From Porphyromonadaceae bacterium UBA4702 (GTDB lineage: Bacteria; Bacteroidota; Bacteroidia; Bacteroidales; Muribaculaceae), in the NCBI GenBank assembly GCA_002404675.1, contig DHKE01000056.1:2580-37042 (forward strand): a stretch of DNA of 34,463 nucleotides. The letters run 5' to 3'. Shown here piece by piece: positions 23,695 through 31,691 of the stretch. Both the position numbers and the translations under genes were made by a program. Each line of letters starts with the position of its first letter. The stretch's first letter is position 1. The notes beneath the pieces were generated by a model that ran no database searches, had not been told where the DNA came from, and saw only the letters and a list, made by a program, of their open reading frames with translations.

Positions 23695-24486
23695 ATGGAT
23701 AAATACGGATTGATAGGAAATCCAGTCGATCATTCTTTTTCAGCTGACTATTTCAATACCAAGTTTGCTGAAAACGGTATTGATGCACGTTATGATGCTT
23801 ATCAACTAAACGATATTGACAAGCTGGTTAATCTGTTAAATGATAATCCTGATTTGATTGGTTTGAATGTTACAAGTCCATTCAAGCAGCAGGTCATGAA
23901 ATATGTCGATGTTTTGTCTCCTGATGCTGAAGCTGTTCAGGCCGTGAATACTGTATATATACGGCGTAATTCGACATCTGCAAATCATGGATGTATACTC
24001 AATGGAGTGACTGTGTTCGGACACAATACTGACATTGAAGGCTTCCGAACTTTAGTCACTCCATACCTTGAAACATACGCAAATCCGCGAGCATTGATAT
24101 TGGGTTCTGGCGGAGCCGCTCGTGCAGTTGCTGCTGCTTTGGTGCAGCTGAAGGTGGATTACAGAATGGTATCAAGAAGTCCGCAGTCAGATGCGGTATT
24201 GTCGTATTCTGATATTGACGATAATCTTATGAGTAATATAGATTTCATCATTGATGCCACGCCGCTCGGGATGGGAACTCTTTCTGATGAAAAGCCGCCG
24301 CTTGATTATTCCCTCATTTCGGGAAAGCATACCTGCATCGATTTGGTCTACAACCCTGCGGAAACTTTGTTCATGCGAGAATGTGCGGCGAGGGGTGCAA
24401 GGGTATGCAATGGCCTTCGGATGCTCATCGGACAGGCCGAAGCGTCGTGGCGTTTTTGGTGTGATATGTACCGGCACGAGAGATGA
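23695..24486 (+). CDS. aroE: Shikimate dehydrogenase
   Basis: A 263-aa NADP-dependent enzyme reducing 3-dehydroshikimate to shikimate for aromatic amino acid synthesis. Shikimate-site residues are visible: Ser14 and Ser16 in HSFSADYF, Lys64 in NVTSPFKQQV, Asp113 in HNTDIEGF, and the GLRMLIGQA region near 241-249. The NADP-binding loop is GSGGAARA (137-144). A short insertion (RNSTSANHGC, 91-100) extends the loop before the NTD motif. The gene is more AT-rich than its downstream neighbours, most clearly in the first half. It overlaps comEC by 4 nt (ATGA), so they form one transcript. Function is well supported. Confidence 0.94.
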   Translation: MDKYGLIGNPVDHSFSADYFNTKFAENGIDARYDAYQLNDIDKLVNLLNDNPDLIGLNVTSPFKQQVMKYVDVLSPDAEAVQAVNTVYIRRNSTSANHGCILNGVTVFGHNTDIEGFRTLVTPYLETYANPRALILGSGGAARAVAAALVQLKVDYRMVSRSPQSDAVLSYSDIDDNLMSNIDFIIDATPLGMGTLSDEKPPLDYSLISGKHTCIDLVYNPAETLFMRECAARGARVCNGLRMLIGQAEASWRFWCDMYRHER

Positions 24487-26447
24487 GGCGGCTGTTTGAC
24501 AAATACCCGTGTATGTTGCCGGCGGCTGCGTTTGCTGTTGGCGTGGCAGTGAGCACGCTTGCCGGCATCGGCATGGTATGGGCGTCTGTGCCGGCAGTTC
24601 TGTGTGTGCTGCTTGCCATTGCTTATCTGTTATGCCGTCGCCGTCCCTCTTTGCTCGCTCGCTTCCAGCCGTGGAAGTATCTGCTCGTCGCGGGTGCGTT
24701 TGCTGCCCTCGGCATGGTCATTGACGATTTCAGGAGGCCCGGCAATGTGGATTTCGAGTATGACGAGCTGCCGTATTATGTCTATGGCGAGGTCGAGGAG
24801 GTGAGGACGATGACATACGGCGACCGCATGGTTGTGCGGCTCGAGGGCATGGTCGAGCCGGATGGCACGTCCGATATGCCGCTGCGCAATATCCGTGTGT
24901 TGCTGACGAGCAGCGACGGCATTTTTGCACCCCATTCGCGGGTGCGGTTCGTCAACGGGTTGAAACGCATAAAGGACAATCCGAATTACCAGAACGCCGG
25001 TTATGTGTCGTACCTTGCGCGTCGGGGCATATTGTGGCAGCAGCGTGTGGACGAAGGTGAGTTTGCGATGCTCGAGCCGTGCACGGACTTCTTCGGCCGC
25101 TGCGAGCAGCTGCGTACGGATGCCGAAATTGTGCTGGAAAAGAGCGGCATCGGCAAGCCTACAGCGGCGTTTCTCGAGACACTGCTTCTTGGTGACGACG
25201 ACACCCTTTCGCCCGAGGACAAGGAGGTGTTTTCGGATGCCGGCATATCGCATATACTCGCTGTGAGCGGTCTGCATATAGGCATCATCTCCGCGCTGAT
25301 ATACCTGCTGACCGCGCCGCTGGTGCTTGCTGGAGCGCGGAAGTTCCGCTTTGGCTTGGTGATAGTGATGATATGGCTCTATGTATGCCTCAGCGGCATG
25401 CATCTGTCTGCAGTTCGTGCGGCGGTCATGATAACTGTCGTCCTCGGCGGATATATACTCGACCGGCGGCATACGTCGTTCAACGCCTTGTGCTTCGCGG
25501 CATTGCTGATAATGCTTTTCCAGCCGAGGGCGTTGTTTGATCCTGGCATGCAGTTGAGTTTCATCTGTGTCGGTTCGCTCGTGGCGTTCGGCTCATACGC
25601 CACAAAATCAAAGACGCTGATGCGGCCTGTCGTGCGGACAGTGGTCTCTGCGCTTGTCTCGTCGATACTTGCGGTGTTCGGCTCATGGGCGTTGCTGGCA
25701 TACTATTTCCATTCGTTCTCCACAGTGTTCTTGCCGGTCAACTTGGTGGTCTTGCCCCTGTTGCCATTGTATTTGGTGGTGGCTCTGCTGCATCTTCTGA
25801 TGTGTTCATTTGGAGTTGGCATGGAGTGGACATCGGCGGTGCTTGACACTGGCTACGGCTGGCTCATAGAGGGTTGTCGCCATGTCACGGCTGGCACGGT
25901 GGTGCAGCTGTGGGTGGGGTGGATAACGCCGGTGTTGTGGCTTGCCGGGCTTGCCCTGTTGGCTTATTCCGTCAACGCACGGCGCAAGTGGTGCGGCGCG
26001 GCTGCCGGCTGCGTTTTGGCGTGTTCTGTGGCTACGGTTTGGCTGTTTCCCGGCGACAAACCTGCTGACGGGTTCATAATCCGCGACAGCCGCTCCTCGG
26101 TTGTCATCGCTTCATACAGCGATGGGCTGGAAACGGTATGTGAAAGCCGCATCGGGGCTGAGGCGGCTATGAGAATATGCGGCAAGGATATACGCATTGC
26201 TGGTGCAGACGATGCAAGGCATCCGCATTTGCAACAGGGCTGTGACATACTTGTCATAGCGGACGGCTCGCGTACCGACCTTGCAGAACTTCGGCAGTCA
26301 TACAATCCACGGCAGATAGTGCTGCACACCTCGCTGTGGAATCACCGCCGCGACGAGTTGCTGCATGAGGCGAAACTTGCTGGCGTTGAAGTGACAGACA
26401 TGGACGATACCGGGGCAGTGCAGTTCCTCGACCGTCCGAGACCCTGA
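24483..26447 (+). CDS. comEC: ComEC/Rec2-type DNA uptake channel protein
   Basis: A 654-aa inner-membrane protein. An N-terminal pair of membrane helices and a soluble DUF4131-like region (about 90-200) are followed by the competence domain with its hallmark SHILAVSGLHIGII (near 254-267) and about eight to ten hydrophobic segments to about residue 530. In naturally competent bacteria this protein carries single DNA strands across the membrane. The C-terminal 110 residues are soluble, but a metallo-beta-lactamase HxHxDH motif was not seen, so that nuclease-like domain is absent or decayed. It overlaps aroE by 4 nt. No other competence gene is in the window. Confidence 0.9.
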   Translation: MRRLFDKYPCMLPAAAFAVGVAVSTLAGIGMVWASVPAVLCVLLAIAYLLCRRRPSLLARFQPWKYLLVAGAFAALGMVIDDFRRPGNVDFEYDELPYYVYGEVEEVRTMTYGDRMVVRLEGMVEPDGTSDMPLRNIRVLLTSSDGIFAPHSRVRFVNGLKRIKDNPNYQNAGYVSYLARRGILWQQRVDEGEFAMLEPCTDFFGRCEQLRTDAEIVLEKSGIGKPTAAFLETLLLGDDDTLSPEDKEVFSDAGISHILAVSGLHIGIISALIYLLTAPLVLAGARKFRFGLVIVMIWLYVCLSGMHLSAVRAAVMITVVLGGYILDRRHTSFNALCFAALLIMLFQPRALFDPGMQLSFICVGSLVAFGSYATKSKTLMRPVVRTVVSALVSSILAVFGSWALLAYYFHSFSTVFLPVNLVVLPLLPLYLVVALLHLLMCSFGVGMEWTSAVLDTGYGWLIEGCRHVTAGTVVQLWVGWITPVLWLAGLALLAYSVNARRKWCGAAAGCVLACSVATVWLFPGDKPADGFIIRDSRSSVVIASYSDGLETVCESRIGAEAAMRICGKDIRIAGADDARHPHLQQGCDILVIADGSRTDLAELRQSYNPRQIVLHTSLWNHRRDELLHEAKLAGVEVTDMDDTGAVQFLDRPRP

Positions 26448-26476
26448 AGCCGCGTTGTGCATCATCCCCCGGCAAG

Positions 26477-26573
26477 GTAGGAATATGGCGAGCCGTGTTC
26501 GTGTCAAGTCGGTGTAATTCAAGGATATACGTGCTTGTTGCTCTTGAGGCACGGCACGCCGTGTCCTCACCTT
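26477..26573. repeat. Composite REP-like element, copy C (diverged)
   Basis: It aligns along its whole length with 4147-4242. The right half keeps GGCACGGCACGCCGTGTCCT (26549-26568), the left half is decayed (GTAGGAATATGGCGAGCCGT), and the spacer keeps CAAGT, AATTCAA and TACG-GCTTG words. It lies directly after the comEC stop codon. Confidence 0.7.
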
Positions 26574-26642
26574 GGTGGCGTGTTCGCACGAAGCGTTTTC
26601 CATGTCCGGCAATTCTGCTGGCGAAAAATTTTTCATTTTAAT

Positions 26643-26673
26643 TTTGCCGATTGGGAATAAAGTTCTAATTTTG
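26643..26673 (+). promoter_or_regulatory. Promoter upstream of the exported caspase operon
   Basis: TTTG (26643-26646), 19 nt, TAATTTTG (26666-26673), a full consensus match. Transcription would start about 360 nt before the first start codon, so the operon has a very long leader or the promoter serves a separate small RNA ending near the T-run at 26979-26985. Confidence 0.75.
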
Positions 26674-27038
26674 CAGTGACCCTACACTCGGTAGCAGCTT
26701 TGGCTCGCCTGCTGATGTAGCGGTTGTAAATAAAATATGGAAGCGTTTACTTGACGCTTTGTTCTTGGCGGATAGGAATCTCGCAAATTCAACTTCACAG
26801 TCAAGGATGAGGCAACAGTAGATGCCTTAGGTATGATTTTGCCCTTTGTGCGGCGAGCCGTTGGCATGCCGCTGTTGAGGAGTATGTCATACAGCGTAGG
26901 CTCTACGTTGTCCGTTCCCACTGTGAATGGCAATGCGAGAGCCACTATCTGCAGGACGGCAACGAGTACGGACCCTGCGCTTTTTTTATGTACCCTGTTG
27001 GAATGAGGGTTCACCAACAACAAATATCATAATCCGAA

Positions 27039-27716
27039 ATGAACAAACTTGTTATCGGATTGGCTGCGGTCTCCCTCATTGTTTCCTCATGTGCGGCGAC
27101 AGCGCAAAGCACTAAAGACCAAAACAAGGAACGACAAGAACTCGCAAAGCAATCGAAGAAGGCTCTCAATGAAAAGGCCAGCAAGGCTGCCAACAATGAG
27201 GCCAAGCAGCTCCGCAAAGAGGGGTGGAAGACAGCTCCAGGCGCGCTTCCCCTCGAGAAACAGCTTGACAAGTCGTACATGATGCAGTTCCAGTATGACA
27301 GCAACGGTTTCCCGGAGTTCATCATGGCCGAGGCTATGAGCGTCGGCGGAAACTATGACGCAGCCAAAATGCAGGCACTCGAGCTTGCCAAGCAGAATCT
27401 CGCAGCTCAAATACAGACTGAAATCGCCGCTCTGGTCGAAAACACAGTTGCAAACGAGCAGATGGAGCAAAGCCAGGCGGCATCTGTGACACGCAGCGTT
27501 ATGGCGAGCAAGAACATGATTTCCCACAAGCTGGGGCGCGTTATCCCGATAGTCGAAACCTACCGTGTCGTCAACGGAAACGAGCGCGAAGTGCTGGTAC
27601 GCATCGCATACAGCATGAACATGGCGAAGAGCTTAACCAAAACCGTAGTCAAGAAGGATTTGGAGGAAAGAGGCGATGCCCTGCATGACAAACTTGACGA
27701 AATCCTCGGTTGGTAA
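27039..27716 (+). CDS. LPP20-like exported lipoprotein
   Basis: A 225-aa predicted lipoprotein (SPII-like site IVSSC after MNKLVIGLAAVS). A strongly charged helical segment (about 25-65, rich in Lys, Glu and Gln) is followed by an LPP20/FlgT-like domain: NYDAAKMQALELAKQNLAAQ (about 104-123) and REVLVRIAYSMNMA near the C-terminus. This fold occurs in several envelope lipoproteins of unclear function. It is the first of four genes for exported proteins. Its stop codon touches the next ATG (TAAATG), so translation is probably coupled. The LPP20 assignment is moderate; export is well supported. Confidence 0.8.
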   Translation: MNKLVIGLAAVSLIVSSCAATAQSTKDQNKERQELAKQSKKALNEKASKAANNEAKQLRKEGWKTAPGALPLEKQLDKSYMMQFQYDSNGFPEFIMAEAMSVGGNYDAAKMQALELAKQNLAAQIQTEIAALVENTVANEQMEQSQAASVTRSVMASKNMISHKLGRVIPIVETYRVVNGNEREVLVRIAYSMNMAKSLTKTVVKKDLEERGDALHDKLDEILGW

Positions 27717-28598
27717 ATGAACAGGCTGCTTCTCCTTGCCGTCACCGCGCCGTTTATTGCCGGGTCGTTGCATGCCCGGGAAATACGCACTGTCGAGGCT
27801 GCATATACATACTATGTGCCTGAGACAGTGTCGTTGACCGAGGCGAAGCATACAGCGTTGCAGCGGGCAAAGATACAGGCGATTGCCGATGAGTTCGGCA
27901 CGGCTTTGTCGCAGGTCAACGCGGCAAAGGTAGTGAACAGCTCCGGCAACTCGAGCATCGACTTCATGTCTGTCGGCAACAGCGATGTGAAGGGTGAGTG
28001 GATTGAGACGATAGGAGAACCGACGTTTGACATATCATACGAGGGCGGCATGCTTGTGATAGCAGTGTCTGTACAAGGCCGCATCCGTGAGCTGTCGAAT
28101 GTGGGCTACGGCACACAAGCCACGGTATACCGGAATGCCTCGGATTCGCGCTCGGCGACTACGGAGTTTCTGGCAGGAGACAGTCTCTATCTTGGTTTCC
28201 AGTCGCCGGTAGACGGCTTTTTGCTGGTCTATTTGGTTGATTACGCGGCTGATACGGCGTATTGCCTGTTGCCGTACAGCTCAACTGCCGATGCCTGTCA
28301 GAAGATTGAGCATGACAGGAAATACCTGTTCTTCTCGCCTACGGATGCCTCCGAGTACATGAGCGACAGCGTGGACGAATATGTCATGACCTGCGGAGAT
28401 GAAATGGAACTGGACGAGATAGTCCTGTTTTTCGCGCCGCAGGAAATGGTCAGGGCAAATGCGGAACAGCGGGATGCCGCAACGCCGAGGCAGCTTTCAT
28501 ACCCAGACTTCAACAAATGGAGTGCAGCCATGAGGTTGCGCAACCCAGATATACAAACAACAAACATCTACATAACAATCAAAAAAAGAACGACATGA
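27717..28598 (+). CDS. Exported DUF4384 domain protein
   Basis: A 293-aa protein with a signal peptide (MNRLLLLAVTAPFIAGSLHA). Residues 24-125 look like a second LPP20/FlgT-like domain (YYVPETVSLTEAKHTALQRA, then GEWIETIGEP). The C-terminal half is DUF4384-like: AGDSLYLGFQSPVDGFLLVY, YCLLPYSS and FFAPQEM near 165-255. In other bacteria DUF4384 is often fused to caspase-like peptidases; here the caspase is a separate gene two positions downstream. It starts immediately after the preceding stop codon, and its own stop overlaps the next start by 4 nt (ATGA). Confidence 0.82.
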   Translation: MNRLLLLAVTAPFIAGSLHAREIRTVEAAYTYYVPETVSLTEAKHTALQRAKIQAIADEFGTALSQVNAAKVVNSSGNSSIDFMSVGNSDVKGEWIETIGEPTFDISYEGGMLVIAVSVQGRIRELSNVGYGTQATVYRNASDSRSATTEFLAGDSLYLGFQSPVDGFLLVYLVDYAADTAYCLLPYSSTADACQKIEHDRKYLFFSPTDASEYMSDSVDEYVMTCGDEMELDEIVLFFAPQEMVRANAEQRDAATPRQLSYPDFNKWSAAMRLRNPDIQTTNIYITIKKRTT

Positions 28599-29629
28599 AA
28601 AGAGTATTTTTCTTGTTCACATTCCTTTGCCTGATTGCCGGAGTAACGGCGGCTAAGGGGGGGAAAACGAACTACCGCAGTGCGCTGATATTTGCGTACT
28701 CCCCGGTGAACAGCGTGTACGAGGATGACAACATCAAGCTGGAAATCTACAACGAACAGCTGTATGCAACCAACAAGACCAAAAAGACAATCTTCATTGA
28801 CCTCTCTCAATGCTTCCTGGTCAACAACGGCTCTTCATACCCTATGTGGTCTCGCCAGCAAAATGAGAAACAAGCATCAAAGGCAGGTATTGCTGTTGAT
28901 GAGTACCTCACAATTGCTCCGGCAACTGGTACAAAACAGAATGAAACGTTCATCTGCAATATGTCAATGCGAATATATGGCAAGTATTCGTCTGCGGAGA
29001 GTCCTTCGGAAGACTTTTCAGAGTATGACAAGCGTCTGCTGAATATAGTCGGTGAACTTGCCACCGAGTCTCTTTCCGCAGATCCTAAGGGCAAGCAATA
29101 TTTGGGAACGGTGACACGACATCTTACAGAGGATGAGAGCGTTAATAATATTGGGGCATCTATTGCTTATGCGTTCAACAAGAAGTCGGAAAACTGGACT
29201 TCAGTAGCTATCTCCACATGGGTGTCAGATATTATATTTGCACCATATTATGTGGAAATGCCTAAGGAGCTTTCCAAGAAAGAAAAGAAGGGTTTTGGTG
29301 TCAAAGAAACATCGCCGGCAACAATTCATGTCAAAGCTGTTTCTCCATTTGAGTTTGATGAGGATAAATCACCTATTATAGTGTGTGATTGGGTCGGTAA
29401 TTTCAAAAAAGGAACATTTGAATTGAAATCAACTCGAATCTCTAAAGTCAAAATGCCTGGTTTCTGGGCTAATTTCTTTACTTTGGGCTATGCAACTGCG
29501 TTTGCAGCTGTTACAAATAATATATCTGAAGTGACATATAAAAGCATAATCCATTTTGATGGGACAGACTCTGATTGGGGTAAGATGGTTTATACTGGGA
29601 AAATAACTGATACCAAGCGTTCAGAATAA
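28595..29629 (+). CDS. Exported protein of unknown function
   Basis: A 344-aa protein with a signal peptide (MKRVFFLFTFLCLIAGVTAA). I do not recognise a named family. The segment KLEIYNEQLYATNKTKKTIF followed by FLVNNGSSYP suggests a beta-rich domain at about 45-85; a hydrophobic stretch near the end (FWANFFTLGYATAFAAV) could be a membrane contact or buried helix. The ATG at 28595 is chosen because it starts the signal peptide and overlaps the previous stop (ATGA). The second half of the gene is more AT-rich than its neighbours. Its tight coupling to the DUF4384 gene ties it to the same process. Confidence 0.75.
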   Translation: MKRVFFLFTFLCLIAGVTAAKGGKTNYRSALIFAYSPVNSVYEDDNIKLEIYNEQLYATNKTKKTIFIDLSQCFLVNNGSSYPMWSRQQNEKQASKAGIAVDEYLTIAPATGTKQNETFICNMSMRIYGKYSSAESPSEDFSEYDKRLLNIVGELATESLSADPKGKQYLGTVTRHLTEDESVNNIGASIAYAFNKKSENWTSVAISTWVSDIIFAPYYVEMPKELSKKEKKGFGVKETSPATIHVKAVSPFEFDEDKSPIIVCDWVGNFKKGTFELKSTRISKVKMPGFWANFFTLGYATAFAAVTNNISEVTYKSIIHFDGTDSDWGKMVYTGKITDTKRSE

Positions 29630-29695
29630 CCTGATTTGAGGGGAGGTTGTATCGGTCTCGGTATGGCCTCCCTTCTGTAATTTTAGCATGATGCC

Positions 29696-31090
29696 ATGCG
29701 GTGGATATTGATTGCCATATTGTTTGCATGCGGACTGAACGCGATGTCACAGGGTGTTGACAAGCGTACGGTCTCCGCGTTGGATCATATAAAGTGCGGA
29801 TATATAGAGTACGGCGTGAAGGAATTGAACGCTGCTGCGGTGTCGAATGACCTTGCGGCGCAGTTTTTCCTCGGTGTGTGCTATGAAAAGGGTATCGGTG
29901 TTTCGCAAGACTCCAGGGAGGCATTCCGGTTATACCGAAGGGCTGCCGAGCGCGGCTTGCCCGATGCGATGCAGCGTCTTTCGGTGCTGTATAGCCACGG
30001 TTGGGGCGTAAGTATTGACAATGCCCGCAGCGGCGAGTGGCTGCAGCGGTTCGAGAAGAAGGGCGGCAAATTGCGGCTGCCTGATATATACGAGCTTTAT
30101 TCAGAGGGGCTTGCGCATCCTGAGAACTTCGCATTGTCCCCAGTGGCTGGAGCGGCGGTCGCAGACAGCAATTCGGTCGTAGTCAAATTGCCAAGTGTTG
30201 TCAACAACATAACGGTGGTTCAGCAGCCGGCTGTCTTGCCAACGGCTAATCCCGATGCCAGGGGTGCAAGTGATGATGTTGCGGACAATCGGGAAGCAGA
30301 GCAAGCAAAGTCGGATGTCGACCAGAACATACCGGTCAATAAACAGGCAAACGAAAACACGTTTGCGCTGATAATTGCCAATGAGAATTACCAGGATGTT
30401 GCGGCAGTCCCCAATGCCCTGAATGATGGGGACATATTTGCTGAATACTGCAAGAATACGCTGGGCATGCCAGCGTCTAATGTCCGCTTGGTCAAGGATG
30501 CCACCCTCAACAACATACGGCGAGAGGTCAGCCTGATGCGCCAGATAGCAGATGCCTATCACGGTTCTGCCAATTTCATAGTGTATTACGCTGGACACGG
30601 CTTGCCTGACGAGGCGTCAGGCTCTGCTTATCTTTTGCCTGTTGACGGATATGGTTCAGACCTTTCCACATGCTTCAAGCTGGATGAGCTGTATTCCGTC
30701 CTCGGCTCGATGCCCTCGTTGAGGGTGGTGGTGTTGGTAGACGCTTGTTTCAGCGGGGCTACCCGCGACAATGGCATGCTCGCTTCGGCTCGCGGTGTTG
30801 CGATAAAAGCCAAGACCGGCAGGTTGTCAGGCAACGTGGTGGTCATATCGGCATCGCAGGGTGATGAAACCGCAAACGCATACCCGGAACAGCATCACGG
30901 GCTGTTCACCTACTATCTGCTGAAGAAGCTGAATGCCTCCAACGGTGAGGTCAAACTCGGAGACTTGGTTTCCTACATACGCGACAATGTGGTCAAAAAG
31001 TCATTGGTCATAAACGGCAAACCACAAACGCCGACAGTGAAGGCCTCGCAGTCTGTCGAAGGAGAATGGGCTGATTGGCAGCTCCGTTGA
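29696..31090 (+). CDS. Exported Sel1-repeat and caspase-like (peptidase C14) protein
   Basis: A 464-aa protein. A signal peptide (MRWILIAILFACGLNAMSQG) points to the periplasm or outer membrane. Residues about 50-110 are Sel1-type repeats (AAQFFLGVCYEKGIGVSQD and DAMQRLSVLYSHGWGV). A low-complexity linker (150-220) leads to the caspase fold: FALIIANENYQDV (223-235), the catalytic His301 in YYAGHG, and the catalytic Cys351 in VDACFSG, both intact. Such peptidases cleave after Arg/Lys or Asp; which one cannot be told. It is the last gene of the exported-protein operon, 66 nt after the previous stop, with a weak GGGAGG/CCTCCC hairpin in the gap (29641-29672). A bidirectional terminator lies downstream. 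Confidence 0.9.
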   Translation: MRWILIAILFACGLNAMSQGVDKRTVSALDHIKCGYIEYGVKELNAAAVSNDLAAQFFLGVCYEKGIGVSQDSREAFRLYRRAAERGLPDAMQRLSVLYSHGWGVSIDNARSGEWLQRFEKKGGKLRLPDIYELYSEGLAHPENFALSPVAGAAVADSNSVVVKLPSVVNNITVVQQPAVLPTANPDARGASDDVADNREAEQAKSDVDQNIPVNKQANENTFALIIANENYQDVAAVPNALNDGDIFAEYCKNTLGMPASNVRLVKDATLNNIRREVSLMRQIADAYHGSANFIVYYAGHGLPDEASGSAYLLPVDGYGSDLSTCFKLDELYSVLGSMPSLRVVVLVDACFSGATRDNGMLASARGVAIKAKTGRLSGNVVVISASQGDETANAYPEQHHGLFTYYLLKKLNASNGEVKLGDLVSYIRDNVVKKSLVINGKPQTPTVKASQSVEGEWADWQLR

Positions 31091-31102
31091 TGTGCAGTTT
31101 CT

Positions 31103-31122
31103 GGCACGCCGTGTTCCTGCTT
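31103..31122. repeat. REP-like half element, copy E
   Basis: GGCACGCCGTGTTCCTGCTT, 12 nt after the stop of the caspase gene, matches the right half of element B with one change in the core. Confidence 0.5.
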
Positions 31123-31180
31123 GGCTGCGCGTCATGCGAGGGTGAAGGGTCGAGTGTTTGCTTTGTCCTCGATAAAAGCG

Positions 31181-31214
31181 AATCAGGGTGCGGAATTGTT
31201 TCCGCACCCTGATT
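31181..31214. terminator. Bidirectional rho-independent terminator
   Basis: AATCAGGGTGCGGAA and TTCCGCACCCTGATT form a perfect 15-bp stem with loop TTGT, between the converging caspase and coiled-coil lipoprotein genes. T-rich sequence follows on the plus strand (GTATTTG). Confidence 0.9.
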
Positions 31215-31280
31215 GTATTTGTGGTCAATGTGTCAGAACTGGTTCAGCTTGTTGGCTGAGTTGACACTGCGAGTTTTGTG

Positions 31281-31679
31281 TTACTCGCCTGTGTTTTCGT
31301 CAGCTGTCGGCTCTGCAGCTACAGGCTCTGCTGTTTCGTCAGCAGCGGGTTCAGCGGGCTGTTCTTCTACAGCGGGAGCTGCCATTTGGCTGCCGATTTG
31401 CAAACCCTTTTTGACGGCGGTGTCAAGAAGTTTTTCAGCAGCTTCTTTCACATCCTTGTCCTGTTCGAGCTTTTCGAGTTCGGCCTTGTCCTTGGTTATG
31501 GCCTCGGCTTTCTTTTTGCAATCGTCGGCAATTGTGCTTATCTCTTCTACAGTTTGTGCCTTTTCGATTTTTTCTGTCGCCTCTTTGATTAGATCGAGGT
31601 ATTGCTGCTTTGCTGACTTCTGGCAAGAGCCGAAGAACAGCACCATTGCTGCGCAGGCAGCGAAAATGAATTTTTTCAT
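31281..31679 (-). CDS. Small coiled-coil lipoprotein
   Basis: A 132-aa lipoprotein (SPII site LFFGSC, Cys at 19). Residues 22-90 are a highly charged helix with coiled-coil character (YLDLIKEATEKIEKAQ, AELEKLEQDKDVKEAAEKLL). The C-terminal 30 residues are an acidic Ala/Glu/Pro repeat (VEEQPAEPAADETAEP), probably disordered and exposed. No enzyme motif. It lies 12 nt downstream of the S9 peptidase gene, so the two share a transcript. It may act as a spacer or binding partner at the envelope; this is inference. Confidence 0.82.
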   Translation of the reverse strand: MKKFIFAACAAMVLFFGSCQKSAKQQYLDLIKEATEKIEKAQTVEEISTIADDCKKKAEAITKDKAELEKLEQDKDVKEAAEKLLDTAVKKGLQIGSQMAAPAVEEQPAEPAADETAEPVAAEPTADENTGE

Positions 31680-31691
31680 GATGGGTTGATT

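Larger units (their letters stand above)
26448..27038. other. Intergenic region with repeat, promoter and a long unexplained leader block
   Basis: 591 nt without an accepted gene. It holds a diverged composite REP-like element (26477-26573), a consensus promoter (26643-26673), and then about 300 nt that reads open on both strands for long stretches and ends near CCTGCGC followed by seven Ts (to 26985). The last 30 nt (ACCAACAACAAATATCATAA region) are the A-rich leader of the next gene. Confidence 0.7.

Noticed and set aside
26682..27023. Minus-strand open frame of 113 codons before the caspase operon
   Set aside because: It has a hydrophobic stretch but no promoter or leader. The plus strand of the same block is also open and has a consensus promoter. 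Kept as an open finding, not called a gene.
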